From NCBI GenBank assembly GCA_017642485.1, contig JAGCPC010000046.1:1-64000 (forward strand): DNA of 64,000 nucleotides, given 5' to 3'. The stretch comes from Prevotella sp. (lineage in GTDB: Bacteria; Bacteroidota; Bacteroidia; Bacteroidales; Bacteroidaceae). Below, in pieces: positions 1-9,568 of the stretch (positions are counted from its first letter, which is position 1; each line of letters starts with the position of its first letter). A program made the translations under genes and the position numbers. The notes under the pieces were generated by a model. The model did not search any database and was not told the DNA's origin. It saw only the letters and a list, made by a program, of their open reading frames with translations.

Positions 1-2619
1 AACTTTATTGAGGACATAAAGGTCTTTGGCAGGGATATATTCAAGGATTTCTACAAGGAGCACCGTGACATCATCAATGAAAAGACCTCCGCGCCCAATT
101 TCTTCAAGGACTATAAGGACGAGATCAACGAGAGATGCCGCGCGCTGGAAAAGAAATACGACGAGATAGCCGACGAGGCAGCACAGATACTCGAGGAGAA
201 TGGGCTGACGAATGCCGACTTCAGCTATTACAAGAGCGGCGGTGGCATAACATATTTCGACAAACTGCGCGAGGGAAACTTTGCCGTAATAGATACGGAG
301 GCAGGACGTCTGAAAAGTGCCAAGGACGACCCGGACACATGGGTAGCCAAGAAGGCAGAGCGACGTGAAGAGGCACTGAGAGTGGTCCACGAAAGTCTGC
401 ACCCGCTGATGATGCGCACAGAACAGGCTCGCACACTCGATGCACGCTACTACTCCTCTGCGGAGAAGACGCTGAAGCACGTCAATGACGTACAACTGCT
501 GAGATACATCGAGGAATTTGCCAAGAGGCTCAATGAGGCGGCACAGCGCTTCATGCTCAGCGATACCCCTACCCTACTCAGCGAGATGGTGAAGGATGAT
601 GACTCGCCGTTTATATTTGAAAAGACGGGAGCATACCTGGAACATATCATGATAGATGAGTTTCAGGATACCAGCACCATACAGTGGAACAACTTCAAGA
701 AACTGCTGCTCGAGTGTCTGAGCAAGGGCAAGGACAGCCTCATCGTGGGCGACGTGAAGCAAAGCATATACCGATGGAGAGCCGGCGACTGGCGAATGCT
801 CAATAATGTCGATCAGGAGTTTGCCAAACCGATGCTGCGCTTCAAGCCCCTCAAGACCAACTACCGTTCGGACCGTAGCGTGATAAAGTTTAACAACGTA
901 TTCTTGGAGAAGGTAGCCCAGAAGGAGGCAAGCAACATCGCGAGCGGCAACAATACTGCCGTAGGGATAGGAGCCCAACTCGACAAAGCCTATGCCGACG
1001 TAAGCCAGGAGGTGCCGGAGTGGAAGCCACAGAGGGGACTTGTGCATATCGAACTGATACCCAAGAATGACAAGGACTCCATGCCCGAGCGCACTCTCGA
1101 CATCATACACACCCTGCAGGAGAAGGGCGCCAAGTTGAAGGATATCGCCATACTGCTCCGCAGCAACAAGGACATAATAGGGCTTGGTGCATATCTGGAG
1201 GAAAACGGCGTAAAGGTCATATCAGCTGAAGCATTTCAACTGGATGCCTCAGCCAGTGTGCGCACCATCGTGGGGGCTATGAGGTACATGGCTCACCCCA
1301 AGGACAAACTGACGTACCACCTGCTGCTAAGGGATGCCCACCTGAGTGAATTGCCACAGGCATTTGCCGACAGCACGGAGAGCATCATCACCCTCTCACT
1401 CCACGACATGGCGGAGAGGATAGTACAGCTATTCCATCTGGGCGACAGGGAGGGGGCATATATCACCACTTTCTTTGACGAACTGCACAACTTCTGCAAT
1501 GATGACTCCAACGTACTTGAGGACTTCCTCAGAGCGTGGGACGATGGTATATGCGCCAAAAAGATAGAGACGCCCGACTCTGACGGCGTGCGACTGCTCA
1601 CCATACACAAGAGTAAGGGTCTGGAGTTTGGACACGTCATACTACCATACTGCAACTGGCAGTTGGAGAGAGGGACTACGCTATGGTGCGAACCTCATGA
1701 GAGTCCTTTCAACAAACTGCCCATAGTGCCACTGGCATACAGTTCACCCAATTCCTTCAAGAATACCATCTATGCCGACGTCACTGCCGAGGAGCATGCA
1801 CAGAGCATAGTAGATAACCTCAACCTGCTGTACGTGGCGATGACGAGAGCGTGCTCGTCACTATTTGTCATAGGCATACGTGGTGCCAATGATAACTATC
1901 GTTCACGTGTCATAGAAGACGTTATAAGAGAAGGTATGCCACAGACCATCGACGGTATGCCTCTGCACATCGACATACCCGACAGTGACGACAAGGAGAT
2001 AGAGCTGACATACGGCTCTTGGGAGGGACTATTTGAGACAAAGAAGGAGAAGCGCAAGAGCGACAACGTATTTCTCCCTGACATCACTCCCGTACACGTC
2101 AAGGTGTCGTCAGTAGAAAGCACCGCAGTATTCCGCCAGAGCAACAAGAGTCTGGAGTTTGCCGACGACGCCATCGATGACAGTGATCGCCAGAGATATA
2201 TCAAGATGGGTACTGTGATGCACCTGCTATTCTCACAGATAGCGACATTAGACGACATAGAGCCCGTACTGCGACGCATGGAGTTTGACGGCACGCTGTA
2301 CGATGACGGTATAACAAAAGAGTCGCTCATCGCAGAGATACAGAAACGCTTCGATAACGAACAGGTGAAAGGCTGGTTCTCTGATAAATGGACACTCTAT
2401 AACGAGTGCACGATAATTGACAAGAACAAAGAAGTAAGGCCTGACAGAGTGATGACCGACGGAAAGGAAACGATAGTGGTGGACTTTAAGTTTGGCAAAC
2501 CCGACGGCGAACATAAAGGTCAGGTGGAGAAATACATGGAGGCACTCAACGATATGGGGATGCCCGATGTGAAGGGATACCTGTGGTATGTGTCACTGAA
2601 TAAAATAGAGAAAGTATGA
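1..2619 (+). CDS. addA: AddA-like UvrD-family helicase/nuclease, 5' end outside window
   Basis: This is the open-ended 3' part (872 codons) of a superfamily 1 helicase with a C-terminal nuclease, the AddA/RecB-type subunit of a double-strand-break end-processing complex. The frame is open from base 1, so the N-terminus with the Walker A motif lies before the window. Visible are the Walker B motif DEFQDTS (about nt 655-675), motif IV region GDVKQSIYRWRAGD, motif V TIHKSKGLEF (about nt 1600) and motif VI LLYVAMTRA (about nt 1828). A C-terminal PD-(D/E)XK core follows (VVDFKFG, then QVEKYMEAL, about nt 2476-2540). The TGA overlaps the ATG of the next gene in an ATGA, which implies translational coupling with the AddB-like partner. 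Assignment to AddA rather than another UvrD-nuclease rests on that partner. Confidence 0.9.
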   Translation, partial: NFIEDIKVFGRDIFKDFYKEHRDIINEKTSAPNFFKDYKDEINERCRALEKKYDEIADEAAQILEENGLTNADFSYYKSGGGITYFDKLREGNFAVIDTEAGRLKSAKDDPDTWVAKKAERREEALRVVHESLHPLMMRTEQARTLDARYYSSAEKTLKHVNDVQLLRYIEEFAKRLNEAAQRFMLSDTPTLLSEMVKDDDSPFIFEKTGAYLEHIMIDEFQDTSTIQWNNFKKLLLECLSKGKDSLIVGDVKQSIYRWRAGDWRMLNNVDQEFAKPMLRFKPLKTNYRSDRSVIKFNNVFLEKVAQKEASNIASGNNTAVGIGAQLDKAYADVSQEVPEWKPQRGLVHIELIPKNDKDSMPERTLDIIHTLQEKGAKLKDIAILLRSNKDIIGLGAYLEENGVKVISAEAFQLDASASVRTIVGAMRYMAHPKDKLTYHLLLRDAHLSELPQAFADSTESIITLSLHDMAERIVQLFHLGDREGAYITTFFDELHNFCNDDSNVLEDFLRAWDDGICAKKIETPDSDGVRLLTIHKSKGLEFGHVILPYCNWQLERGTTLWCEPHESPFNKLPIVPLAYSSPNSFKNTIYADVTAEEHAQSIVDNLNLLYVAMTRACSSLFVIGIRGANDNYRSRVIEDVIREGMPQTIDGMPLHIDIPDSDDKEIELTYGSWEGLFETKKEKRKSDNVFLPDITPVHVKVSSVESTAVFRQSNKSLEFADDAIDDSDRQRYIKMGTVMHLLFSQIATLDDIEPVLRRMEFDGTLYDDGITKESLIAEIQKRFDNEQVKGWFSDKWTLYNECTIIDKNKEVRPDRVMTDGKETIVVDFKFGKPDGEHKGQVEKYMEALNDMGMPDVKGYLWYVSLNKIEKV

Positions 2620-5378
2620 ACTCCTTCCTACACAACATAGCGACAGAACTCTTACGAGAGCATGGCGGCGACATGCATGATGTCACAGTAGTGTTTCCTA
2701 ATAAGCGCGCAGCACTGTTTCTTAACAGGCTGCTGGCAGAACTCAGCGACCGACCGATATGGAGTCCTCGGTACACCACCATCAGCGAACTCTTTCGCTC
2801 CATGTCGTCACTGGAGATTGCTGACCGCATACTGCTTGTCAGCGAACTGCACAAATCATACTGCAAGGTGACGGGCAAGGTGGAGTCACTGGAGCAATTC
2901 TACGGATGGGGAGAGTTGATGCTCAGTGACTTTGACGATATCGACAAGCATCTCGGCGATGCCAAACAGATATTCTCACTGCTCAGCGACATACACCAAC
3001 TGGACGCCATCGACTACCTCACACCAGAGAAGATTGCCGCACTACAACAGTTCTTCAGCAATTTCTCTAAGGACCATAACACGGTGCTCAAACAACGTTT
3101 CCTCGAGCTATGGAACCGCTTCTACGACATATACACCGACTATCGTCAGTCACTGATGGCACAGGGCATAGCGTATGAAGGCATGATGTACAGGGAGGTG
3201 ATAGGGAATAGTTCACAGTGCACAGTTCATAGTTCACAGTTGTATGTTTTTGTGGGTTTCAACCTCATGACACCCGTGGAGCAGCTCCTTGTGACAAAGG
3301 TAGGCGGGAAGGTCATCAATGACGATGATAACTCATGTCCGCCTAAGCAGTTGACATTCCTCTCATCGCCCACCAACGACCTACAGGCACGCTACATCAC
3401 GCAATGGCTCACCCCTGAGCGCATCGAGGCTGGCAGACGCACCGCCATAGTGCTCGCCGATGAGAGTCTGCTCGAGACGGTGCTCCACTGTCTGCCACCT
3501 GGACTATGCCTCAATATCACCACGGGCTATCCCCTCGCACAGGCATCGATCACCTCACTCATCAAGGCTGTGACAACCCTGCTGCTGAAGGGCAGCTACA
3601 CCCTACACAACATCAACGGCGTGCTGCGACACCCCCTCATGAAGTATATATCCGACAAACAGACGGAACTGCATAACGACCTCAACAGCAAAAAGATATA
3701 TTACCTCACAGCGGAGGAGATATCTATAGATGACAACCTACGCCACCTTTTTGCTCCACTAAATGACAGAGAGGATGTCACGGCTCTTATAGAGCGCCTC
3801 GTATGGGTCACCAAGACTATTGCCAAGGCAGACAAACATGATGCCCTGACCACAGAGTCACTGTACCGCATGTACACACTGCTCAACAGACTGCAGACCC
3901 TCATCAGCGAGGATGGCATAGAGCTTACCATGACGATGTTTGGCAAACTGCTGCAGCAGGTCATACAGTCCACCACTATACCATTTCACGGCGAACCCAT
4001 CGAGGGCATACAGATTATGGGAGTGCTCGAGACGCGCAACCTCGACTTTGACCACATACTGCTCCTCTCATGCAATGAGGGCATGCTACCTGCCAAGGTC
4101 AACGACTCGTCATTTATCCCCCACTCCATACGTATGGCACACGGGCTCACCACTATCGACAATAAGGTCGCCATATATCACTACTACTTCGACCGTCTGC
4201 TACAACGTGCAGACGATGTCACCATAGTATATAATAATGCCGTAAACGATGGTAAGGCGTCGGAGATGTCGCGCTTCATGCTACAACTCATAGCACAGGA
4301 CACCATACCTATAAAGCGCGGTGCACTGGAGGCAGCCGTCGATGTCACCACCAACAATATAGGCGACATAGAGAAGACGCCGGACATGGTACGCACACTG
4401 CTCGAGCGTAAGTTCCTGTCACCATCGGCACTGGGCAAATACCTACGCTGTCCCGTACGGTTCTACTACACCTACGTCGAGGATATACGTGATGACAATG
4501 ATAACGACGAGGAGGAGATAGACAATGCTATGTTTGGAAGTATATTCCACAAGGCTGCCGAACTACTCTACTCTGACTTTCAAGGCAAGGTGGTACCACC
4601 AGAATATATACCGAGACTGCTACGCGAGAAGGGGCACCCTACCCTACGCCGCATAGCCGAACAGGCTTTCCGCGAGATACTGTTTAATATAGGAGATACG
4701 CAGCGCAAGACTCCCAAACTGGGCGGACTGCAGGTCATCAACTTCGAGATGGTGGTGACATTCCTTATCCATCTGCTACGCTATGACCACACTCTCACAC
4801 GACTGCAGATAGCAGGCCTCGAAAAAACAGTATATGGCACCGTACCCGTCAACACCGCCAATGGCACCGTCAATGTCAATATCGGAGGTACCATAGACCG
4901 ACTCGACATGGTCAACGACAAGGACGGCATAAGGCGCCTGAGAGTGATAGACTACAAGACGGGCAGACTGTCCAGACCGCTCAATATCAACGAAATAAAG
5001 GATATCTTTGACCCCACGAAGATAGACTACCATACCGACTACTTCCTGCAGGCACTGCTCTATGCTTATATTATCAACGAAGACGATAACTTCGTACGAA
5101 ACGCTACGCTACGAAACGGCGCAAGCGCCTACGAAAACGAAAACGGTCTGCCCATCGCCACAGGACTGCTGTACGTGCAGAGTGCCACGAAGGACGATTA
5201 CTCGCCACTGCTCAGCATAGCAGGGGTTCCCATAGATGATGCAACGCAGCACCTTGAGGAGTTTAGGGAGGGACTGTCACAACTCATAGGCGAGATACTC
5301 AATACCGACATACCATTCCGCCTCACCAACAACGTCCGACACTGCGAACAATGCCCATACTATAATTTCTGCCATTAA
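2616..5378 (+). CDS. addB: AddB-like PD-(D/E)XK nuclease subunit
   Basis: Partner of the upstream helicase in an AddAB-type break-repair enzyme; 920 residues. The N-terminus (VVFPNKRAALFLNRLL, residues about 24-40) is an inactivated helicase-like domain. The C-terminal nuclease has VIDYKTGR at about residue 777. Four cysteines typical of the AddB iron-sulfur staple are present: one in LRCPVRFYYTY (about residue 611) and three in CEQCPYYNFC at the very C-terminus. Two stretches look foreign. Residues about 198-209 are encoded by a heptamer-repeat block (nt 3208-3241). Residues about 825-844, between QALLYAYIIN and ATGLLYVQ in the nuclease domain, are encoded by a CTACGAAACG/palindrome element (nt 5092-5147). 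Both keep frame. The ATG overlaps the addA stop. Confidence 0.88.
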   Translation: MNSFLHNIATELLREHGGDMHDVTVVFPNKRAALFLNRLLAELSDRPIWSPRYTTISELFRSMSSLEIADRILLVSELHKSYCKVTGKVESLEQFYGWGELMLSDFDDIDKHLGDAKQIFSLLSDIHQLDAIDYLTPEKIAALQQFFSNFSKDHNTVLKQRFLELWNRFYDIYTDYRQSLMAQGIAYEGMMYREVIGNSSQCTVHSSQLYVFVGFNLMTPVEQLLVTKVGGKVINDDDNSCPPKQLTFLSSPTNDLQARYITQWLTPERIEAGRRTAIVLADESLLETVLHCLPPGLCLNITTGYPLAQASITSLIKAVTTLLLKGSYTLHNINGVLRHPLMKYISDKQTELHNDLNSKKIYYLTAEEISIDDNLRHLFAPLNDREDVTALIERLVWVTKTIAKADKHDALTTESLYRMYTLLNRLQTLISEDGIELTMTMFGKLLQQVIQSTTIPFHGEPIEGIQIMGVLETRNLDFDHILLLSCNEGMLPAKVNDSSFIPHSIRMAHGLTTIDNKVAIYHYYFDRLLQRADDVTIVYNNAVNDGKASEMSRFMLQLIAQDTIPIKRGALEAAVDVTTNNIGDIEKTPDMVRTLLERKFLSPSALGKYLRCPVRFYYTYVEDIRDDNDNDEEEIDNAMFGSIFHKAAELLYSDFQGKVVPPEYIPRLLREKGHPTLRRIAEQAFREILFNIGDTQRKTPKLGGLQVINFEMVVTFLIHLLRYDHTLTRLQIAGLEKTVYGTVPVNTANGTVNVNIGGTIDRLDMVNDKDGIRRLRVIDYKTGRLSRPLNINEIKDIFDPTKIDYHTDYFLQALLYAYIINEDDNFVRNATLRNGASAYENENGLPIATGLLYVQSATKDDYSPLLSIAGVPIDDATQHLEEFREGLSQLIGEILNTDIPFRLTNNVRHCEQCPYYNFCH
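3208..3241 (+). repeat. Heptamer repeat block inside addB
   Basis: Degenerate 7-bp units of AGTTCAC / AGTGCAC / AGTTCAT type lie inside the reading frame and encode SSQCTVHSSQL. The same unit forms the array after rarA and the block inside lptD, whose peptide SSQFSVHSSQL is almost identical although the proteins are unrelated. Confidence 0.85.
5092..5147 (+). repeat. CTACGAAACG-hairpin element inside addB
   Basis: A GC-rich element inside the coding frame has CTACGAAACG, then the short palindrome GGCGCAAGCGCC, then TACGAAAACG. Its layout matches the elements near 35661 and 60614-60690, where CTACGATACG blocks frame other palindromes (GGCCTAAAGGCC, GGGCGATGCCC). Here it is translated (about 18 residues, NATLRNGASAYENENG). 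Confidence 0.75.
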
Positions 5379-5418
5379 AGTACTGAGGGTTTGTAACTTT
5401 AAATAAGTTTTTGCAAAT

Positions 5419-5446
5419 AATTACTAATTCCTAATTACTAATTCCT
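5419..5446. repeat. Heptamer array upstream of rarA
   Basis: Four 7-bp units alternate AATTACT and AATTCCT. They lie between the addB stop and the rarA promoter box. A related array with the same units is at 33825-33850. Confidence 0.85.
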
Positions 5447-5456
5447 ATTTTTTTCG

Positions 5457-5464
5457 TAACTTTG
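5457..5464 (+). promoter_or_regulatory. Bacteroidetes -7 box for rarA
   Basis: TAACTTTG followed by CA matches the Bacteroidetes TAnnTTTG -7 consensus. It ends only 8 bases before the rarA ATG, so the transcript would be leaderless or nearly so. No clear -33 TTTG at the usual spacing is seen, because that position is occupied by the heptamer array. Confidence 0.6.
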
Positions 5465-5472
5465 CACCTCAT

Positions 5473-6735
5473 ATGGAACCATTGGCAGAGCGTCTGAGAC
5501 CCAAGACGCTGGATGAATACATAGGACAACAGCACCTCGTAGGTGAGGGGGCAGTGCTCAGACGCATGATAGACTCTGGGCGCATCAACTCCTTTATACT
5601 ATGGGGACCACCAGGGGTGGGCAAGACGACATTGGCGCAGATTATAGCCAATAAGTTGCAAACGCCCTTTTACACCCTATCAGCTGTGACAAGCGGAGTA
5701 AAGGACGTACGCGACGTCATAGAGCGTGCCAAGTCCAACCGTTTCTTCTCATCTGCCTCACCCATACTCTTTATCGATGAGATACACCGTTTCTCCAAGT
5801 CACAACAGGACTCTCTCCTCGGTGCCGTGGAGAAAGGTATAGTGACACTCATCGGCGCCACTACGGAGAATCCGTCGTTTGAGGTAATAAGGCCACTGCT
5901 GTCACGATGCCAGTTGTATGTCCTCAAACCTCTCGAGAAGGATGACCTGCTACAGTTACTGCAGCGGGCAATAACAACTGACGTGGAACTCAAGAAGCTA
6001 CACATCAGCCTGAAAGAAACTGACGCCATGCTACGATACAGCGGAGGCGATGCACGAAAGCTGCTCAACATACTGCAACTCGTAGTGGAGTCGGAGTCAA
6101 CTGAGACGATAGAGATCACCGACGAACTGGTAGTAAACCGCCTGCAGCAAAATCCGCTCGCATACGACAAACAGGGCGAGATGCACTATGACATCATATC
6201 GGCATTTATAAAGTCAATCAGAGGCAGCGACCCTGATGCCGCACTGTACTGGATGGCACGCATGATAGAGGGTGGTGAACAACCTGAGTTTATCGCCCGA
6301 CGGCTCGTCATCAGTGCATCGGAGGACATAGGACTTGCCAATCCCAATGCGTTGCTACTCGCCAATGCCGCCTTTGACACCGTCATGAAGATAGGATGGC
6401 CTGAAGCACGCATAGCACTGGCGGAGGCATGCGTATATCTCGCTACGTCACCAAAGTCCAACTCAGCCTACATGGCTATCAACGATGCACTGCAGTTGGT
6501 AAAGGACACCGGCAACCTGCCAGTACCACTGCACCTGCGCAATGCTCCTACCAAACTGATGTCGCAGCTGGGGTACAGCGACGGATACAAGTATCCTCAC
6601 GACTTCCCCAACCACTATACACCGCAACAGTATATGCCCGATGCACTCAAGGGGCATCGTCTGTGGAATCCTGGACATCACCCCATCGAAGAGCGACAGT
6701 ACCAACAGTGGGATAAGATAGTTCACAGTTCATAA
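5473..6735 (+). CDS. rarA: Replication-associated recombination AAA+ ATPase RarA (MgsA)
   Basis: RarA/MgsA is a clamp-loader-like AAA+ ATPase acting at stalled forks and single-strand DNA ends. The 420-residue protein has Walker A GPPGVGKTT (residues about 45-53), Walker B LFIDEIHRFSK (about 99-109), sensor 1 GATTENPSF and the C-terminal tetramerisation region ending in HRLWNPGHH. Length and N-terminus (PLAERLRPKTLDEYIGQ) are as usual for the family. The last residues (KIVHSS) and the TAA stop are encoded by the first units of the following heptamer array, so the original C-terminus may have been replaced. It is transcribed from its own promoter box just upstream. Confidence 0.95.
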   Translation: MEPLAERLRPKTLDEYIGQQHLVGEGAVLRRMIDSGRINSFILWGPPGVGKTTLAQIIANKLQTPFYTLSAVTSGVKDVRDVIERAKSNRFFSSASPILFIDEIHRFSKSQQDSLLGAVEKGIVTLIGATTENPSFEVIRPLLSRCQLYVLKPLEKDDLLQLLQRAITTDVELKKLHISLKETDAMLRYSGGDARKLLNILQLVVESESTETIEITDELVVNRLQQNPLAYDKQGEMHYDIISAFIKSIRGSDPDAALYWMARMIEGGEQPEFIARRLVISASEDIGLANPNALLLANAAFDTVMKIGWPEARIALAEACVYLATSPKSNSAYMAINDALQLVKDTGNLPVPLHLRNAPTKLMSQLGYSDGYKYPHDFPNHYTPQQYMPDALKGHRLWNPGHHPIEERQYQQWDKIVHSS

Positions 6736-6773
6736 TTCACAATTCACAATTCACAATTCATAATTCACAATTA
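6720..6773. repeat. Heptamer array spanning the rarA stop codon
   Basis: About seven and a half 7-bp units (AGTTCAC, AGTTCAT, AATTCAC, AATTCAT) run from inside the last codons of rarA to just before the next gene. The rarA TAA is formed within the array. Confidence 0.9.
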
Positions 6774-6790
6774 AGGGACTACTTTCCATA

Positions 6791-9538
6791 GTGATGATGA
6801 TGCTTGCTATGACAATTGTCGTAGCAAGGGGGTTTGTTGACAGTTCACAGTTCTCAGTTCACAGTTCACAGTTGGTAGTTGACAGTGGCACCATCGCACT
6901 TGACTCCCTCCGCCTTGCTATCATCGCCCACAACAAGGCGGTTGATGACTCCATAGCTGCCGATTCCATCAATCGTGCACGAAAGAATGGCATCGATGCA
7001 CCCGTCACCTACGTGGCAAAAGACTCCATGATATACGATGCCAACACCAAGACGGCTTTTCTCTATGGCAAGTCAAACGTGAAGTACGAAAACATGGACC
7101 TCACGGCTGCAAAAATAAATATGTCGCTTGACAGTAGCATCGTACGCGCTACAGGTGCAATGGATACGACGAAAAAAAAACGTTACGACCTGCCTGTTTT
7201 CCTTATGGGAAGTGACAAATACGAGACAGACACAATGGCGTTTAACTTTAAGTCGAAGCGCGGACTCATACAAAATGCCTACACACACCAGGATGACGGA
7301 TATCTGCTATCAGAACTCTCAAAGCGCGACAGCGCAGGAAACTTCTATATAAAACATGGACGATACACCACCTGCGATGACCCACATCCAGACTTTTATA
7401 TAGCACTCTCACGCGCTAAAGTGCGTCCTGGCAAAGATGTGGTGTTCGGACCTGCATACCTCGTAGTGCAGGACGTGCCGCTGCCACTCGCCATACCGTA
7501 TGGTTTCTTCCCCTTCACGAAGAGTTACTCCAGCGGCGTCATCATGCCTACCTACGGTGATGAGATGAACCGAGGTTTCTACCTACGTGACGGCGGCTAC
7601 TATTTCGCCATCAGCGACAGGATGGATCTAAAGCTTCTCGGCGAGATATTCACCAAAGGTTCGTGGGGACTAAGTGCTGCATCAAACTATAACGTACGTT
7701 ATAAGTACTCAGGACAGATCTTCGCTTCATATCAAGACAGCCGCACAGGTGATACGGATATCGATGAGACACGCACCACCAGTTTCAAGATACAGTGGAG
7801 CCACCGACAGGATGCTAAGGCAAACCCTTTCACCACTTTCTCTGCCAACGTAAATTATACAACGACAAACTATGAGAGCAACAACCTGACATCAATGTAC
7901 AATCCGATCACACTGACTCAATCTACCCGAACCTCGTCAGTATCGTGGAGTACAAGGTTCAGTAGCATTGGTATGACTTTGACTGGTGCAACCAACATAA
8001 CGCAGAATATGCGCGATTCGAGCATAGCAGTTACCCTGCCTGATTTAAATATTGATATAGCGCAGTTTTATCCTCTTAGGCGTAAACACGTAGTGGGTAA
8101 GCAGAGGTGGTATGAGAAAATATCTCTTTCCTACAAAGGACGACTGCAAAATTCCATCAATACCAAGGAAAATAAGTTACTACACTCTAACCTTATAAAG
8201 GACTGGCAGAATGGTTGGCAACATGTAATACCCATCAAAGCGACGTTTCAGGTGGCTAAGTATCTAAACGTGATACCATCGTTTACTTTTACCGATCGCA
8301 TGTATTCTACCAAAGTGATGCGTTCGTGGGATGCGACAAATCAAAAAGAGTTGGCGGACACTATTCATGGTTTCTATAATGTCTATAATTGGAATGTCGC
8401 TCTTTCCATGAATACTAAACTCTATGGTTTCTTTATTCCCAACCGCAAGATATTTGGTGACAAGATACAAGCTATACGCCATACTTTGACACCTTCTGTG
8501 TCATTCTCCTATGCTCCAGACTTTGGTGCCTCACGCTACGGTTATTGGGAGACGTATCAAAAGACTGATACAGAGGGAAATGTAACCACTACCAATTACT
8601 CTCCTTTCACAGGACAGCTATATAGTGTGCCAGGCAGAGGAAAGACAGGGCGCGTTTCGATGACTCTTGACAATAATATCGAGATGAAGATACGTTCGGA
8701 CAAAGACTCTACTGGCATACGCAAGATAAGCGTGATAGACCGACTCGCAGCAACCATGTCATACAATATGGCTGCTAAGGAACGTCCGTGGAGCGACCTC
8801 GTCGTAGATCTCCGCCTCAAGTGGTGGAAAAACTATACATTCACCATGAATGCCGTCTTCGCCACCTATGCCTACGACCTCGACAGCAACGGCAAACCAT
8901 ATATCGGTACACACACGGAGTACAGTCGAGGAAGGTTCGGTCGTTTCCAAGGGTTGTCTCAAAATATCCACTACACTCTCACTCCTGAGAAACTGAGGAA
9001 ACTTTTTGGTGGAGGCAAGAAAAGAGAAGAAACCAAAGACGATAAGAAAGACGAGGCTGACACAGGCATAGAGTCGAATGTTGACCCCGTTATGATAGCA
9101 GCACAAAATGGAGCGGAGAAAAAGAATGCAGGCCTGGCACAGACCGACGATGACGGATACCTGAAATTCTCTATGCCGTGGAGCATCACCTTTAGCTATG
9201 GCATCAACATGCGCGAAAACACCTCTGGATCTTTCAATTACGACAGCATGCGCTATCCTTATAAGATAACGCAGAACCTCAACGTATCGGGAAACATTCG
9301 ACTCGCCGACGGTTGGAACATCACTTTCAATTCAGGCTATGACTTTGACTACCATAAACTTAGCCTTACCACTGCATCTTTAGCACGCGATCTACACTGT
9401 TTCTCCATGTCATGCTATGTAGTAATTGCGCCTTACACCTCGTATAACTTCTCCTTCCGATGCAATGCCTCCACACTCACCGATGCGCTGAAATATGACA
9501 AGCGTTCCAGTTACAGCAACAGCATAAAGTGGTATTGA
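6791..9538 (+). CDS. lptD: LptD-like outer-membrane LPS-assembly protein
   Basis: Probable outer-membrane LPS translocon protein of the LptD/OstA family in its Bacteroidetes form (about 900 residues; here 915). A hydrophobic N-terminus (MLAMTIVVA) acts as signal peptide. Residues about 60-200 carry an OstA-like beta-jellyroll (TKTAFLYGKSNVKYENMDL). The remainder is rich in alternating aromatic/polar beta strands ending with SIKWY, as expected for a large barrel. The start is GTG at 6791 or ATG at 6794. A heptamer block (nt 6836-6887) just after the signal peptide encodes SSQFSVHSSQL in frame. A charged Lys/Glu/Asp-rich insert near residues 740-765 (KKREETKDDKKDE) is probably an exposed loop. 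Family assignment is from overall architecture. Confidence 0.82.
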   Translation: MMMMLAMTIVVARGFVDSSQFSVHSSQLVVDSGTIALDSLRLAIIAHNKAVDDSIAADSINRARKNGIDAPVTYVAKDSMIYDANTKTAFLYGKSNVKYENMDLTAAKINMSLDSSIVRATGAMDTTKKKRYDLPVFLMGSDKYETDTMAFNFKSKRGLIQNAYTHQDDGYLLSELSKRDSAGNFYIKHGRYTTCDDPHPDFYIALSRAKVRPGKDVVFGPAYLVVQDVPLPLAIPYGFFPFTKSYSSGVIMPTYGDEMNRGFYLRDGGYYFAISDRMDLKLLGEIFTKGSWGLSAASNYNVRYKYSGQIFASYQDSRTGDTDIDETRTTSFKIQWSHRQDAKANPFTTFSANVNYTTTNYESNNLTSMYNPITLTQSTRTSSVSWSTRFSSIGMTLTGATNITQNMRDSSIAVTLPDLNIDIAQFYPLRRKHVVGKQRWYEKISLSYKGRLQNSINTKENKLLHSNLIKDWQNGWQHVIPIKATFQVAKYLNVIPSFTFTDRMYSTKVMRSWDATNQKELADTIHGFYNVYNWNVALSMNTKLYGFFIPNRKIFGDKIQAIRHTLTPSVSFSYAPDFGASRYGYWETYQKTDTEGNVTTTNYSPFTGQLYSVPGRGKTGRVSMTLDNNIEMKIRSDKDSTGIRKISVIDRLAATMSYNMAAKERPWSDLVVDLRLKWWKNYTFTMNAVFATYAYDLDSNGKPYIGTHTEYSRGRFGRFQGLSQNIHYTLTPEKLRKLFGGGKKREETKDDKKDEADTGIESNVDPVMIAAQNGAEKKNAGLAQTDDDGYLKFSMPWSITFSYGINMRENTSGSFNYDSMRYPYKITQNLNVSGNIRLADGWNITFNSGYDFDYHKLSLTTASLARDLHCFSMSCYVVIAPYTSYNFSFRCNASTLTDALKYDKRSSYSNSIKWY
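6836..6887 (+). repeat. Heptamer block inside lptD
   Basis: Degenerate AGTTCAC / AGTTCTC / AGTTGAC units occur in frame directly after the signal peptide of the LptD-like protein. The encoded peptide nearly matches the one in AddB. Confidence 0.85.
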
Positions 9539-9540
9539 TG

Positions 9541-9568
9541 GAGGTTTGAGGTTTGAGATTTGAGATTA
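9541..9568. repeat. Heptamer array carrying the methyltransferase start
   Basis: Four units (GAGGTTT x2, GAGATTT, GAGATTA) fill the gap after lptD. The most plausible start of the next gene, TTG at 9560, lies inside the third unit. Confidence 0.85.

Noticed and set aside
574..1110. Minus-strand 178-codon ORF opposite addA
   Set aside because: Shadow of the helicase reading frame; the plus-strand frame contains conserved helicase motifs over the same bases.
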